Below are positions 56,623-64,000 of a DNA stretch of 64,000 nt, piece after piece (the stretch's first letter is position 1; the number at the start of each line of letters is the position of its first letter). The notes below the pieces were generated by a model, which saw only the letters and a program-made list of their open reading frames with translations, made no database searches and was not told the origin of the DNA. A program made the translations under genes and the position numbers. Source of the DNA: an uncultured bacterium (GTDB lineage: Bacteria; Patescibacteriota; Saccharimonadia; Saccharimonadales; Saccharimonadaceae); contig CALIJI010000010.1 of assembly GCA_938017895.1 (NCBI GenBank), forward strand, positions 1-64,000, read 5' to 3'.

Positions 56623-56937
56623 ATGAAAAAAGCAGTCGTAAAAGTTGGCGGTAAGCAATTTATAGTCAGCGAAAAAGAGACCCTTCTGGTGGACCTCCTC
56701 CCGCAAGGAACAAAAGAGCTCAAACTCGACGCTTTGATGCTAATTGATGGCGACAAAGTGGAAGTTGGAACTCCTATTGTGAAAGGCGTGAAGGTTTCCG
56801 CAAAAGTTGTTGACGAACTTGTTAAGGGAGAAAAAATCCGTGTGATCCGCTACAAAGCTAAAAAGCGTGTTCATAAAGAAAACGGACATCGTCAAAAATA
56901 TACAAAGATTGAAATTGCTTCAATCACAACCAAATAA
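56623..56937 (+). CDS. rplU: 50S ribosomal protein L21
   Basis: A 104-residue bL21, a 23S rRNA-binding protein. AVVKVGGKQFIVSEKETLLV and the C-terminal IRVIRYKAKKRVHKENGHRQ with KYTKIEI are the family signature. It is monocistronic, with its own promoter and terminator, and is 37 kb from rpmA, with which it normally forms an operon. Confidence 0.97.
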   Translation: MKKAVVKVGGKQFIVSEKETLLVDLLPQGTKELKLDALMLIDGDKVEVGTPIVKGVKVSAKVVDELVKGEKIRVIRYKAKKRVHKENGHRQKYTKIEIASITTK

Positions 56938-56959
56938 TAAAAAGGCGGCCAGCCACTTC

Positions 56960-56994
56960 AAAACAGCCCATCTCACTCACTCTCGGGCTGTTTT
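56960..56994 (+). terminator. rplU terminator
   Basis: AAAACAGCCC (56960-56969) pairs with GGGCTGTTTT (56985-56994). Confidence 0.9.
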
Positions 56995-57042
56995 ATTATA
57001 TATCCTCAGAATTGTGCGACATAAAAATATTACCCCAAAACT

Positions 57043-57074
57043 AAATGAAACCCCACAATTATGAGGTTTCATTT
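57043..57074 (-). terminator. Terminator of surface-protein gene 57091-58518
   Basis: AAATGAAACC (57043-57052) pairs with GGTTTCATTT (57065-57074), with AGUUUU after it on the minus strand. Confidence 0.85.
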
Positions 57075-57090
57075 TAATTTTTACGAATAG

Positions 57091-58518
57091 CTATTTCTTC
57101 AAGAATTTAGATTTTATCTGTTCAATTTTTGAAGTAATCTTGCTTTTAATTTCTCCTGCTGACTCAGTTGCAGTCTTCAATTCTTGACGACTTCGCATGT
57201 AATATGCTATTCCACTAGTAAGTGCCATAACAGCAATAACCATTGCGGCAGCTTCAGCTGGACCAGTTTGTGGAAGTTCACCTGGAACTTGCGCACATTT
57301 TTTATCATTAGCATTTAAATGCTCTAATCCTGGAATTTTACATTTTTCAATTCCACCATCTTTACAATTTGGATCACCTTTTTTGAGGTGAGTTTTTCCA
57401 GGGATTGGACAAGGATCTTCTCGTTCTTTCGGTGAACAATCTTTTTGAACAGTAACAGTTGCTGTGTCTTGTTTTGCACCATTTAGAGTGTGAATTTGTC
57501 CAACATTCTGAATATTATTTACACCACAAGCTAGTTTAGAAGAATCTACTTCTGCAGTAAATACTATATACGCTTCAGTACCTACTCCATAGTTACCAAT
57601 GTTAATTCCTTTAGAGAATAAATCATCATTTATACTTTTACCGCTTGGATTGTTAGCGTTGAACAATTTTGTTGTCCCCGCAATATATTTCATGCCTGCT
57701 GGTAAAACATCTTTTAGTTGCACATTATTTTGCCAAGTTGTTCCTAGGTTCTTGTATGTAATTTTGTAGTCAACTTTTTCACCCAAATTAGCTTTTTTAG
57801 TTTTAGACCAGTTATTTTTACCATGATCAGATACAGTTTTATTTACGCTAAAGTCTGTAAAATCAGCTTTAAATCGATAAGTCACATAACCAGAATATTC
57901 TGTACAACCAGGAACAATTCCATTTAAATCACTATAGCCTAGCAGCGCACCTTCAGAAAAAATCTTTGAAGGAAGTTTTTTACCATTTATCGCACCGTTA
58001 CTATAAACAGTTGCTGAATCCGGTACATACTTCAAAGCAACATCACGCTCCGGAGAGCTTACTGTTACATGATCCCAAACTGCACTTGGACTTGCGTTCG
58101 AAGCAGAAATCGTAGATGTAATATCAACATTCTGACCCTTACGAATAATTGAAGGCATTTTGGCAAGCATTTTTACGTCCCTTGCGATACCTTTATGGCC
58201 ATGCTCTGCAGTATTTAATGAAGAGCTAGCATTGTTATGGAAGAAAGTATAAACTTCATATTCCTTCCCTGGTACAATTTTTGCGCTATCAACATAACCA
58301 GTCTGGCCAACTTCCTTGATTCTGACAAAGTTACGTTCGTCACCGACCTTAGGATTATTGGTCATCGAGTTGAATGTTACATAGTCTGCTGGCTTCTCAC
58401 CAACAAAAGTTTTTCGCTCAGGTCCATAAGCAAAGACGCTTTGGATAGATAACGATGTGGCAACTAGGATTGCGCCAAGCGCAAGTCCTAGTTTTTTAAT
58501 GTTTATATTATTTAGCAT
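57091..58518 (-). CDS. LPQTG surface protein with DUF11-type domain
   Basis: A 475-residue secreted protein. The signal peptide (LGLALGAILVATSLSIQSVF then AYG) is followed by beta-rich modules, a DUF11-like repeat (VDYKITYKNLGTTWQNNVQL, then KDVLPAGMKYIAGTTKLFN; about 255-360) and a Cys/Pro-rich stretch (CPIPGKTHLKKGDPNC). The end has LPQTGPAEAAA, a membrane helix and an unusually long basic tail of about 35 residues (RSRQELKTATES onward), longer than a normal sortase signal. AAGGA precedes the ATG. It follows the 779-residue repeat protein by 18 nt and is probably co-transcribed. Confidence 0.85.
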   Translation of the reverse strand: MLNNINIKKLGLALGAILVATSLSIQSVFAYGPERKTFVGEKPADYVTFNSMTNNPKVGDERNFVRIKEVGQTGYVDSAKIVPGKEYEVYTFFHNNASSSLNTAEHGHKGIARDVKMLAKMPSIIRKGQNVDITSTISASNASPSAVWDHVTVSSPERDVALKYVPDSATVYSNGAINGKKLPSKIFSEGALLGYSDLNGIVPGCTEYSGYVTYRFKADFTDFSVNKTVSDHGKNNWSKTKKANLGEKVDYKITYKNLGTTWQNNVQLKDVLPAGMKYIAGTTKLFNANNPSGKSINDDLFSKGINIGNYGVGTEAYIVFTAEVDSSKLACGVNNIQNVGQIHTLNGAKQDTATVTVQKDCSPKEREDPCPIPGKTHLKKGDPNCKDGGIEKCKIPGLEHLNANDKKCAQVPGELPQTGPAEAAAMVIAVMALTSGIAYYMRSRQELKTATESAGEIKSKITSKIEQIKSKFLKK

Positions 58519-58536
58519 TTATTTTTCCTTTTTGTC

Positions 58537-60876
58537 TTAATTTGTTGGAGGTAAATCTACTACTGTTCCATCCGCAAGAGTTACTCTATTTGGATTTTGA
58601 ATATTTTCCGCGGCCTTATCTGTTTCAGCTTGGCGTGCTGCAGCTTCTTGATTCTGGCGATCAATTTCAGCTGATTGACCTGCTACGCCATCATCTTGCT
58701 GTTCAAGACTCGGATTGTATTGATTTTCAGCCTTCTGGCCATTGTAAGTATTTCCGTAGTCAACCCCAAGGTTTGGTGTCTCTTGGCCAATTTGAGGAGC
58801 CGCCTTATAGGTGTAGTCCAGCTCAGAAGAACGAGTCGAGTTATCTTCCCTAAAATCACCCTTATCCATTGGCGTGACTTCATCTCCAGCTTTTTGCTTG
58901 CTCCAGTCTTTCTTCTCAAGGTCTTTTGGCGTATCTGGAGTTGGAGGTGGAGTTTCTTCTCCGGGGTTATTTGGTTTATCTGGGGTTGGAGGTGGAGTTT
59001 CTTCTCCGGGGTTATTTGGTCTATCTGGAGTTGGAGTATTCGGTGTAATTTGAATTTCACAACCTCGAGGAGCCCAAGAATTAAAGTTATGGCCAGTCTT
59101 TACCGTTACCCCCTGACTACAATTAGTTCGTTCATCATAAGACTTACCTTCTTTTAATGATCCATCTGCATTTTTAGATCGCAATTTAATTGAGCGCATT
59201 TTTCCGCCGATTCTCAAGTCTCTGGCATGAGCAAGTCGTTGCATTCCATTAGAATCCTTAATAATATATTCAGAATCAAATATCCCTGGAATTTCAGTTT
59301 CTTCGCCAATAATAGCATTTTCAACAGCTTTCTTATAGAAATCCTGAACCTTTTTAAAGAGTGCTGGATCTTTTGTCATTTTATCGGCAATTTCATGGAG
59401 CTGATCATCAGTTATATCTCCATCACCATCATGATCCAAAAATTCTGGAATCAACCCTGCATGGTCAAGCTTAGTTAACATCATAATTGGATTAGTCGAA
59501 ACTTCATTAGCTAAGAATTTTCGATAGTCATCCGTCGATAATCCTTCTCGACTGGCAGAAAAGTTTTCAAGATATTCCTTTTGTGGCTTCTCAGTTTCAT
59601 AAATATCTTTATCCGCACTATATCCTTCAAGATTCTTTTCGGCGTCCTTATTATTTTCTAGGACATCCTTTATAGCACTATCATATTTACTCTTATCTTG
59701 ATTCGACTGGTTATCATTGGTAACATGCTCGGTTCTAGGATTGTTATTACTAGATGAATCATATTCATTAGCACCAGTCGTTAATCTACCAATCATAAAA
59801 CTGGCCCCAACTACAGCACTACCTAAGAGTACTTTTACGGCTTTTCTAGTTTTTGGATGTTCATCCAGGAACCTTCCGATCTTCTTTCCTAATTTTCCCC
59901 AATATTCTTTAGCTTTTTCTAGCTTTGACGGATCTTTATCTTCATTGATTTCATTAGGCTCACCACGCTCTGGTTTCTCTATCGCCGAAATATAATCATT
60001 CATCAATTTATATCTAGGAGTATTTCTCTTATATAGGTCAGAATTACCGATCTCGCCTTTAGCTCTATATTTCGATAGCTCATCAAAATACATTTCGGCA
60101 ATTTCACGCAATTGATCTGGACTAGCGCCATTAAGCGCAGCTTTATCGAATTGATCACTAATTTCATCAAGTTTAGATTGATCATCACTAACAAATTCTG
60201 CATTATTTTCTTTAGAGATTTTGATGTGGTTTTTTGAATTTTTAAGCTTTTCAAGGTTCTCTTTGTCGATTTTATAACTTTGAGTAACCTGTTTATTAAT
60301 CTTTTCGTTTATATCTTCAGGCTCTGAATTGGTTACAGGCTCTGCATCAACTTTAGAGCCTGTGTCGTTTTTTGAAAATTCCACTTCGCTAACAGATTTA
60401 CCGCCGTTGATGATGCCTTCAATATAGCTATCGATAATGTCAGCTCTTCCGCCGTATCCATTTTCTTTTTTCTTATTGAGAAGGGCATTTAGCATTTTTT
60501 CTCGACTTTCGACTATAGCTCTCGCAGCTTCGATTCGCTGTTTGACTTGGTGATATTCTGTCATTGACATATTTTCGTCAAGGAGAGATTCCAATTTCGA
60601 AATTTCACTATTTTTGTCTCGAATTTCCATTGCATAGTTTTCCATATGATCAACAGGCAATTTTTTTCGGAACTTTTCTTTGATGTTGTTTATATTGTCA
60701 AAGAACGCCTTATTTTGACTATCGTCATATCGAGACAAATCCTCCTTTTGCTGCGCAAGCTCTAATTGACGACGCATTAGCTCTTCCTGTTGTTGCCGCA
60801 ACATCTCTTCTTGAAGAGCGACGTCGTCCCAAGCGCTATGCCTTTCGCCGGTAGGATTGAACTTATCTTTGTTCAT
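58537..60876 (-). CDS. Large coiled-coil membrane protein with Pro-rich repeats, 779 aa
   Basis: I do not recognise this protein. The N-terminal half is cytoplasmic and highly helical (LQEEMLRQQQEELMRRQLEL, a coiled coil). One transmembrane helix is at about 350-370 (AVKVLLGSAVVGASFMIGRL), then an external part with an EF-hand-like DHDGDGDITDDQL (about 465-477), a region with cysteines, and a Pro-rich stalk of 15-residue repeats (TPDKPNNPGEETPPP). There is no cleavable signal peptide. AAGGACC precedes the ATG. It is transcribed with the LPQTG protein gene; together they may form a surface complex (inference). Confidence 0.65.
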   Translation of the reverse strand: MNKDKFNPTGERHSAWDDVALQEEMLRQQQEELMRRQLELAQQKEDLSRYDDSQNKAFFDNINNIKEKFRKKLPVDHMENYAMEIRDKNSEISKLESLLDENMSMTEYHQVKQRIEAARAIVESREKMLNALLNKKKENGYGGRADIIDSYIEGIINGGKSVSEVEFSKNDTGSKVDAEPVTNSEPEDINEKINKQVTQSYKIDKENLEKLKNSKNHIKISKENNAEFVSDDQSKLDEISDQFDKAALNGASPDQLREIAEMYFDELSKYRAKGEIGNSDLYKRNTPRYKLMNDYISAIEKPERGEPNEINEDKDPSKLEKAKEYWGKLGKKIGRFLDEHPKTRKAVKVLLGSAVVGASFMIGRLTTGANEYDSSSNNNPRTEHVTNDNQSNQDKSKYDSAIKDVLENNKDAEKNLEGYSADKDIYETEKPQKEYLENFSASREGLSTDDYRKFLANEVSTNPIMMLTKLDHAGLIPEFLDHDGDGDITDDQLHEIADKMTKDPALFKKVQDFYKKAVENAIIGEETEIPGIFDSEYIIKDSNGMQRLAHARDLRIGGKMRSIKLRSKNADGSLKEGKSYDERTNCSQGVTVKTGHNFNSWAPRGCEIQITPNTPTPDRPNNPGEETPPPTPDKPNNPGEETPPPTPDTPKDLEKKDWSKQKAGDEVTPMDKGDFREDNSTRSSELDYTYKAAPQIGQETPNLGVDYGNTYNGQKAENQYNPSLEQQDDGVAGQSAEIDRQNQEAAARQAETDKAAENIQNPNRVTLADGTVVDLPPTN
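58934..59036 (-). repeat. 45-bp in-frame tandem repeat (VNTR) in surface gene
   Basis: Two nearly identical 45-bp units (58934-58978 and 58979-59023) and a partial third (59024-59036). Each encodes a 15-residue Pro/Glu-rich unit, so copy-number change would alter stalk length in frame. Confidence 0.9.
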
Positions 60877-60974
60877 TCTGGTCCTTTTCTTTATTTTTAT
60901 ATTTTATTTTCTGGAATTTTCCCTTATGGAAAAAATACCTTCAATTTACTCTTAGATTTTACCACAAGCATAAT

Positions 60975-61003
60975 AAAAAGTCAAGCTTTTTACTTGACTT
61001 TTT
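60975..61003 (-). terminator. Terminator of gene 61009-61515
   Basis: A perfect 11-bp stem AAAAAGTCAAG (60975-60985) with CTTGACTTTTT (60993-61003) directly after the stop. Confidence 0.92.
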
Positions 61004-61008
61004 ATATT

Positions 61009-61515
61009 TTAAGCTGCTTTTTGTAATCCTACAGCCTTCATTACATTTGATAGTTTCCGTCCTAATGATACGCTTCGAGACAACCCTTTAACCTGATCAA
61101 TGTTTTCATCAAGTTGAGCCTGTGTTTGGTGTTGGTCTGCACGCATCATAAAATCATCCCGACCTTCATAGCTAGCAAATTTCGCCCGATAATCCGATAA
61201 ATAAACAATCTTCTCATCATAATCTTGTCGGTGAATAATACCAGAACTATCTCGTCCAGATAGTTCAATTTTTTCTAAAATATCACCTTTAGCTTCTCGA
61301 CCTTTGTTGTCACTCTCGCCAACCTGTTCATAAATTTTTAGCACCTCTTCATGCGTCCGATCCTTAGTCGCTTCATGTGCCTTTTTAGCATCTTGAAGCT
61401 GCTCCTGAGAAATGTAACTTTGGCGATTTAGATGCTCTAACGAAAGAGTCTGAAACTCACTAATTTTTTGCTTTCGGTCCTGATCTTCAAATCTGTTTAT
61501 CTTAAAATTTTCCAT
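61009..61515 (-). CDS. Small helical protein of unknown function, 168 aa
   Basis: I do not recognise this protein. It is soluble, strongly charged and almost all helical, with likely coiled-coil segments (QLQDAKKAHEATKDRTHEEV, and DENIDQVKGLSRSVSLGRKL). It has no signal peptide or cysteine. It ends in a dedicated terminator and is upstream of the 779-residue coiled-coil membrane protein in the same direction, so an interaction is possible but not shown. Confidence 0.65.
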   Translation of the reverse strand: MENFKINRFEDQDRKQKISEFQTLSLEHLNRQSYISQEQLQDAKKAHEATKDRTHEEVLKIYEQVGESDNKGREAKGDILEKIELSGRDSSGIIHRQDYDEKIVYLSDYRAKFASYEGRDDFMMRADQHQTQAQLDENIDQVKGLSRSVSLGRKLSNVMKAVGLQKAA

Positions 61516-61643
61516 AATATTTTGTTTTCTTTTTTGTCTTGTTTAATCTATGCTTCGTATTATAGCATAAGCTAGTTTAATTGTCAATGCTCAATTCAAA
61601 AAATCGACCCGATAAGAGCCGATTTTTTGGAAAAAATAATTTC

Positions 61644-61729
61644 TGGTGCTGGGGGAAAGATTCGAACTTTCGAAGGCATCTGCCGACAGATTTACAGTCT
61701 GTTGTGTTTGACCGCTTCACTACCCCAGC
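61644..61729 (-). tRNA. tRNA-Tyr (anticodon GTA)
   Basis: An 86-nt class II tRNA: acceptor GCTGGGG/CCCCAGC (5' end at 61729), anticodon stem ACAGA/TCTGT with loop CTGTAAA (anticodon GTA), a long variable arm and encoded CCA (61644-61646). Confidence 0.96.
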
Positions 61730-61742
61730 AATTTTCATATTC

Positions 61743-61819
61743 TGGAGCCACCTTTCGGATTCGAACCGAAGGCCTGCTGTTTACAAAACAGCTGCTCTAA
61801 CCAGCTGAGCTAAGGTGGC
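61743..61819 (-). tRNA. tRNA-Thr (anticodon TGT)
   Basis: A 77-nt cloverleaf: acceptor GCCACCT/AGGTGGC, anticodon stem GCTGT/ACAGC with loop TTTGTAA (anticodon TGT), T-arm GGTTCGAATCC and encoded CCA (61743-61745). It is 13 nt from tRNA-Tyr and likely in one transcript. Confidence 0.97.
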
Positions 61820-61879
61820 AAAACCAAATACTTTCTAATTATATAGTAAGAGACACCAAAAAGCAATAGGTTTTTATGA

Positions 61880-62320
61880 TTATTTTAATTCTTCTTTCAC
61901 GATTTTTGCTAGTATCGCTCCGTCAACTGAAGTGCCAAATCTAGTTTTCAGCTGGCCAATAACTTGTCCCATAAATTTCGGCGATTTTTCTTCTAGTTTT
62001 GTGATTTCTTCCTGAACAGCTAATCGAATTTCATCTTCACTAAGCATTTCTGGCAAATATTTTGAAAGAATTTCAGCTTCTTTTAGCTCATTCTGAGCAC
62101 GCTCTTCATCTAAAAGAGCCGCAGCTTCTTTTCGCTTTTTAACTTCTCGCGCAATCAATACCTCGATTTCAGCGTCCGTAAGTCCAGATTCACGCTTACC
62201 AAGTTTAACTTCTTCATTTAAGATTGCTGCCTTAAGCCCGCGAAAAACCGTAGTCTCAAAATTATTGCGCGCTAGCATTGCTGTTTTTAAATCTGCATTT
62301 ATTTTATCTTTTAAATCCAT
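61880..62320 (-). CDS. yqeY: GatB/YqeY-domain protein
   Basis: A 146-residue YqeY-type helical protein, related to the C-terminal domain of the GatB amidotransferase that binds tRNA. LKDKINADLKTAMLARNNFE, the run of LSKYLPEMLSEDEIRLAV and FMGQVIGQLKTRFGTSVDGA match the family. Its exact role is uncertain; it is often near rpsU, as here, where it follows rpsU in the same direction. GGAGAAT precedes the ATG. Confidence 0.9.
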   Translation of the reverse strand: MDLKDKINADLKTAMLARNNFETTVFRGLKAAILNEEVKLGKRESGLTDAEIEVLIAREVKKRKEAAALLDEERAQNELKEAEILSKYLPEMLSEDEIRLAVQEEITKLEEKSPKFMGQVIGQLKTRFGTSVDGAILAKIVKEELK

Positions 62321-62348
62321 ATTCTCCTACTCCTTAGAAAAACAAAAA

Positions 62349-62366
62349 GTCGGCTTTGCGACCGAC
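62349..62366 (-). terminator. rpsU terminator
   Basis: GTCGG (62349-62353) pairs with CCGAC (62362-62366); on the minus strand UUUUUG follows. Confidence 0.8.
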
Positions 62367-62377
62367 AATTTGTGATT

Positions 62378-62596
62378 TTAGCGAATTCCAAGTCGCATCT
62401 TCATAGTTTTTTCAGCTTTTCGTTGGTTGCGAATAATAGCTTTTTTACGACGTTCGCTCTTACTAATTGGTTTCGAAAATCGCATAGACGCTTTAGCTTC
62501 GCTCAAAACTCCACTTTGTAGAACTTTTCGATTAAAGCGACGAATAATATTTTCGTTAGCTTCTTTCTGGTCTTTCCTTGTTACACTAATACTCAT
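62378..62596 (-). CDS. rpsU: 30S ribosomal protein S21
   Basis: A 72-residue bS21, needed for initiation. VTRKDQKEANENIIRRFNRK (family: E-x2-ERALRRFKR) and the Arg/Lys-rich C-terminus identify it. A longer frame starts at 62608, but its ATG overlaps the -10 TAAAAT (with TTGCTT at 17 bp), so it cannot be on the mRNA; the ATG at 62596 is chosen, with a leader of only a few bases. Confidence 0.94.
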   Translation of the reverse strand: MSISVTRKDQKEANENIIRRFNRKVLQSGVLSEAKASMRFSKPISKSERRKKAIIRNQRKAEKTMKMRLGIR

Positions 62597-62677
62597 ACTA
62601 GTTACCATTTTACCAAAGTTTTTTTAAAAAAGCAAGAAGAAAATAAAATTGCTCAATTTTGAATAATTTTAATAAAA

Positions 62678-63712
62678 TTATTTTAACTTTGCCTGTTCTC
62701 GATAAAAATCAATCCAAATTTTTAACAGTCTGTCCTCTGAATAATAATCTGAAATTTCTTTTGACTTCGCTTTAAATTCTTTTAATTTTTCTGGATTTTT
62801 CGAAATGTCTTTAATTACTTCATTCATCTCTTCGAAATCTTTACCGCAAAGATATTTTCCTTCAAGAATATTTTTATACAAATCCAAATCTCGTAGCATT
62901 ATTGGCGCCCCGCAACTAGCTGCTTCTAAAATAGCCATCGGAAAAAGCTCAGCATAACTTGGCAAAAGAAATAAATCACAACTTGCATAAAACTTTCGAA
63001 TTTCTTCGCGCGGCACAATTCCTAAAAATTTCAAATTTTTTGGTGGATTTTCAACTATTTTTTTGTAGCGCTCATAACCACTGGTAATTTTTCCAAACGA
63101 AAAACCGCCAGCCCAAACGAATTTAATATCAGGATTATTTTCTGCTAACTTTACAAAATCATCAATACCTTTTCGTTGCTGAACTTGACCAACGCCAAAA
63201 ACCACAATTTCATCTTTTTTCCAACCTTGTAATTTTCGAAATTCCTCTCGCTCTTCCTCATTCAAAGGTGACCATTTATCTTTTGCAACAAAGTTTGGAA
63301 TATAAGTTATTTTTTCTCGATCAATACCGATTTTAACTAATTCTTCTTTAAAATCTGGATTTACAACCACTAAATGATCCATTTTATCATAAAATTTGAT
63401 CAGATATTTTTTTACAATTTTTTCAGCAATTGCCGGCATATCTAAACTACCGTCAAGAGTGTCAGGGATTAAGTGAACGTAGCCAACTCTGCGGCCAGTA
63501 TATTTTTTAAACTGTGCAGCTAAATAGAAATGTGGATCAATAGTGTGAAAATGTGTAATGTCTGGGTTTTTCGAACGAAGTGTTTTAGTAATTTTCAACT
63601 CGCTTTTTGCCCGATTTTCAAGAAGATTCATTAGCTCAGCATAAGCACCGCCAACACCTTGGCCAGCAACTTTATCTGCGGAGCTCATCATATTCACATG
63701 AATTTTAGTCAT
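62678..63712 (-). CDS. GT4-family glycosyltransferase
   Basis: A 344-residue GT-B fold enzyme. The N-terminal domain has HFHTIDPHFYLAAQFKKYTG; the C-terminal domain has EIVVFGVGQVQQRKGIDDFV (nucleotide-sugar loop) and the E-x7-E signature in LLPSYAELFPMAILEAASCG. This pattern resembles processive diacylglycerol glucosyltransferases, so it may make membrane glycolipids, but the acceptor is not proven. There is no membrane helix. A TATAAT (63719-63724) ends 6 nt before the ATG. recJ ends just upstream. Confidence 0.88.
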   Translation of the reverse strand: MTKIHVNMMSSADKVAGQGVGGAYAELMNLLENRAKSELKITKTLRSKNPDITHFHTIDPHFYLAAQFKKYTGRRVGYVHLIPDTLDGSLDMPAIAEKIVKKYLIKFYDKMDHLVVVNPDFKEELVKIGIDREKITYIPNFVAKDKWSPLNEEEREEFRKLQGWKKDEIVVFGVGQVQQRKGIDDFVKLAENNPDIKFVWAGGFSFGKITSGYERYKKIVENPPKNLKFLGIVPREEIRKFYASCDLFLLPSYAELFPMAILEAASCGAPIMLRDLDLYKNILEGKYLCGKDFEEMNEVIKDISKNPEKLKEFKAKSKEISDYYSEDRLLKIWIDFYREQAKLK

Positions 63713-63718
63713 AAGTTA

Positions 63719-63724
63719 ATTATA
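63719..63724 (-). promoter_or_regulatory. -10 box of GT4 gene, leaderless geometry
   Basis: TATAAT on the minus strand, 6 nt before the ATG at 63712. It overlaps the stop region of recJ. Confidence 0.65.
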
Positions 63725-64000
63725 CACTTTTCCTTTCCAAATACAAAATCTGCCCTTCGATATTTTTTTGCCCTTGCCATTCGTTCAAGCCGAGCGAAAA
63801 AACCACGTCAATTTCTTCACCGATTTCCGCAAAAAATTCTTCTGGAGCATTAAATTTCAACATCTTAATTTCATTCTCGCCATCAGTTAAAGTTAGCTTT
63901 AAATGCTGTTTTTTGTCACCCATTTCTTGCCGATCCATAACTCGCACTTTTTTAATTTCGAAAATCGGCTCTTCATTCCCATTTCCAAACGGCTCAAGCT
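63720..64000 (-). CDS. recJ: Single-stranded-DNA exonuclease RecJ, C-terminal part
   Basis: The last about 93 codons of a gene whose start lies beyond the right edge; the frame stays open to base 64000. LEPFGNGNEEPIFEIKKV is the RecJ LEPFGxGN motif and HLKLTLTDGENEIKMLKF with SLGLNEWQGQKNIEGQI is the C-terminal OB-fold segment. RecJ is a 5'-3' single-strand exonuclease in recombination and mismatch repair. An internal GTG at 63947 is not a start. Confidence 0.88.
   Translation of the reverse strand, partial: LEPFGNGNEEPIFEIKKVRVMDRQEMGDKKQHLKLTLTDGENEIKMLKFNAPEEFFAEIGEEIDVVFSLGLNEWQGQKNIEGQILYLERKSV

Noticed and set aside
63720..63947. 75-aa stand-alone ORF upstream of the glycosyltransferase
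   Set aside because: The frame continues to the window edge and carries the RecJ LEPFGxGN motif, so it is the 3' end of recJ.
1..64000. Insertion sequences, prophage or integrative element
   Set aside because: No transposase, integrase, capsid, portal or flanking direct repeats were recognised in any frame.

Overview
The window reads as about 64 kb of a low-GC, compact bacterial chromosome. It is most consistent with Candidatus Saccharibacteria (TM7, Patescibacteria/CPR), although no rRNA is present to prove this. The evidence is short intergenic gaps, overlapping genes, a fermentative D-lactate dehydrogenase with no biosynthetic pathways, many envelope and surface genes, an 827-residue VirB6/TrbL-like membrane protein, and a minimal cell-cycle and translation set. 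A complete release factor 2 and genes that stop at TGA show that UGA is a stop codon, so this is not a code-25 CPR lineage. No insertion sequence, transposase, integrase or phage cluster was seen.

Region 1 (1-5235) is a complete type II-C CRISPR-Cas locus. It holds the 3' end of a 36-bp repeat/30-bp spacer array, then cas2, cas1 and a 1101-residue Cas9 on the minus strand, and a long tracrRNA with its own promoter upstream of cas9. Every repeat ends in a perfect extended -10 box, so crRNAs may start inside each spacer as in Neisseria II-C systems. Region 2 (5260-11232) is a division and translation block: ftsA, ftsZ, an NrdR without cysteines, a thioredoxin-fold protein without cysteines, a CYTH protein, a SpoU methyltransferase and glycyl-tRNA synthetase. 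Region 3 (11314-18059) has two wall-anchored surface proteins around recO, a soluble histidine kinase/response regulator pair, an anchored unknown protein and exonuclease VII. The second surface gene has a G10 tract exactly between its -35 and -10 boxes, a candidate phase-variable promoter.

Region 4 (18181-34335) holds an RNA methyltransferase with rpmA, a second lone receiver, an FtsE-FtsX-CHAP hydrolase-S41 protease module, a PRTase-like unknown, prfB, mscL, a PadR-PspC-ABC exporter operon, murD, a small orphan gene and an M16 peptidase. Region 5 (34336-49425) has secA, hpf, glutaredoxin, serS, the VirB6-like protein, tRNA-Val, a DUF2207 protein, ldhD, lysS, two small orphan genes, proS and greA. 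Region 6 (49465-56937) covers CPBP protease, rseP, frr, htrA, a membrane protein, lepB, parB-parA and rplU. Region 7 (57091-64000) has a surface-protein pair with proline-rich repeats, tRNA-Tyr, tRNA-Thr, yqeY, rpsU, a GT4 glycosyltransferase and the 3' end of recJ.

Two regulatory habits recur. First genes of transcripts very often have a -10 box ending exactly 6-7 nt before the start codon, so their mRNAs should be leaderless. Downstream genes often start on the previous stop codon (TAATG, TAGTG or ATGA). Most transcription units end in strong hairpin terminators. No stretch over 300 bases lacks a feature.
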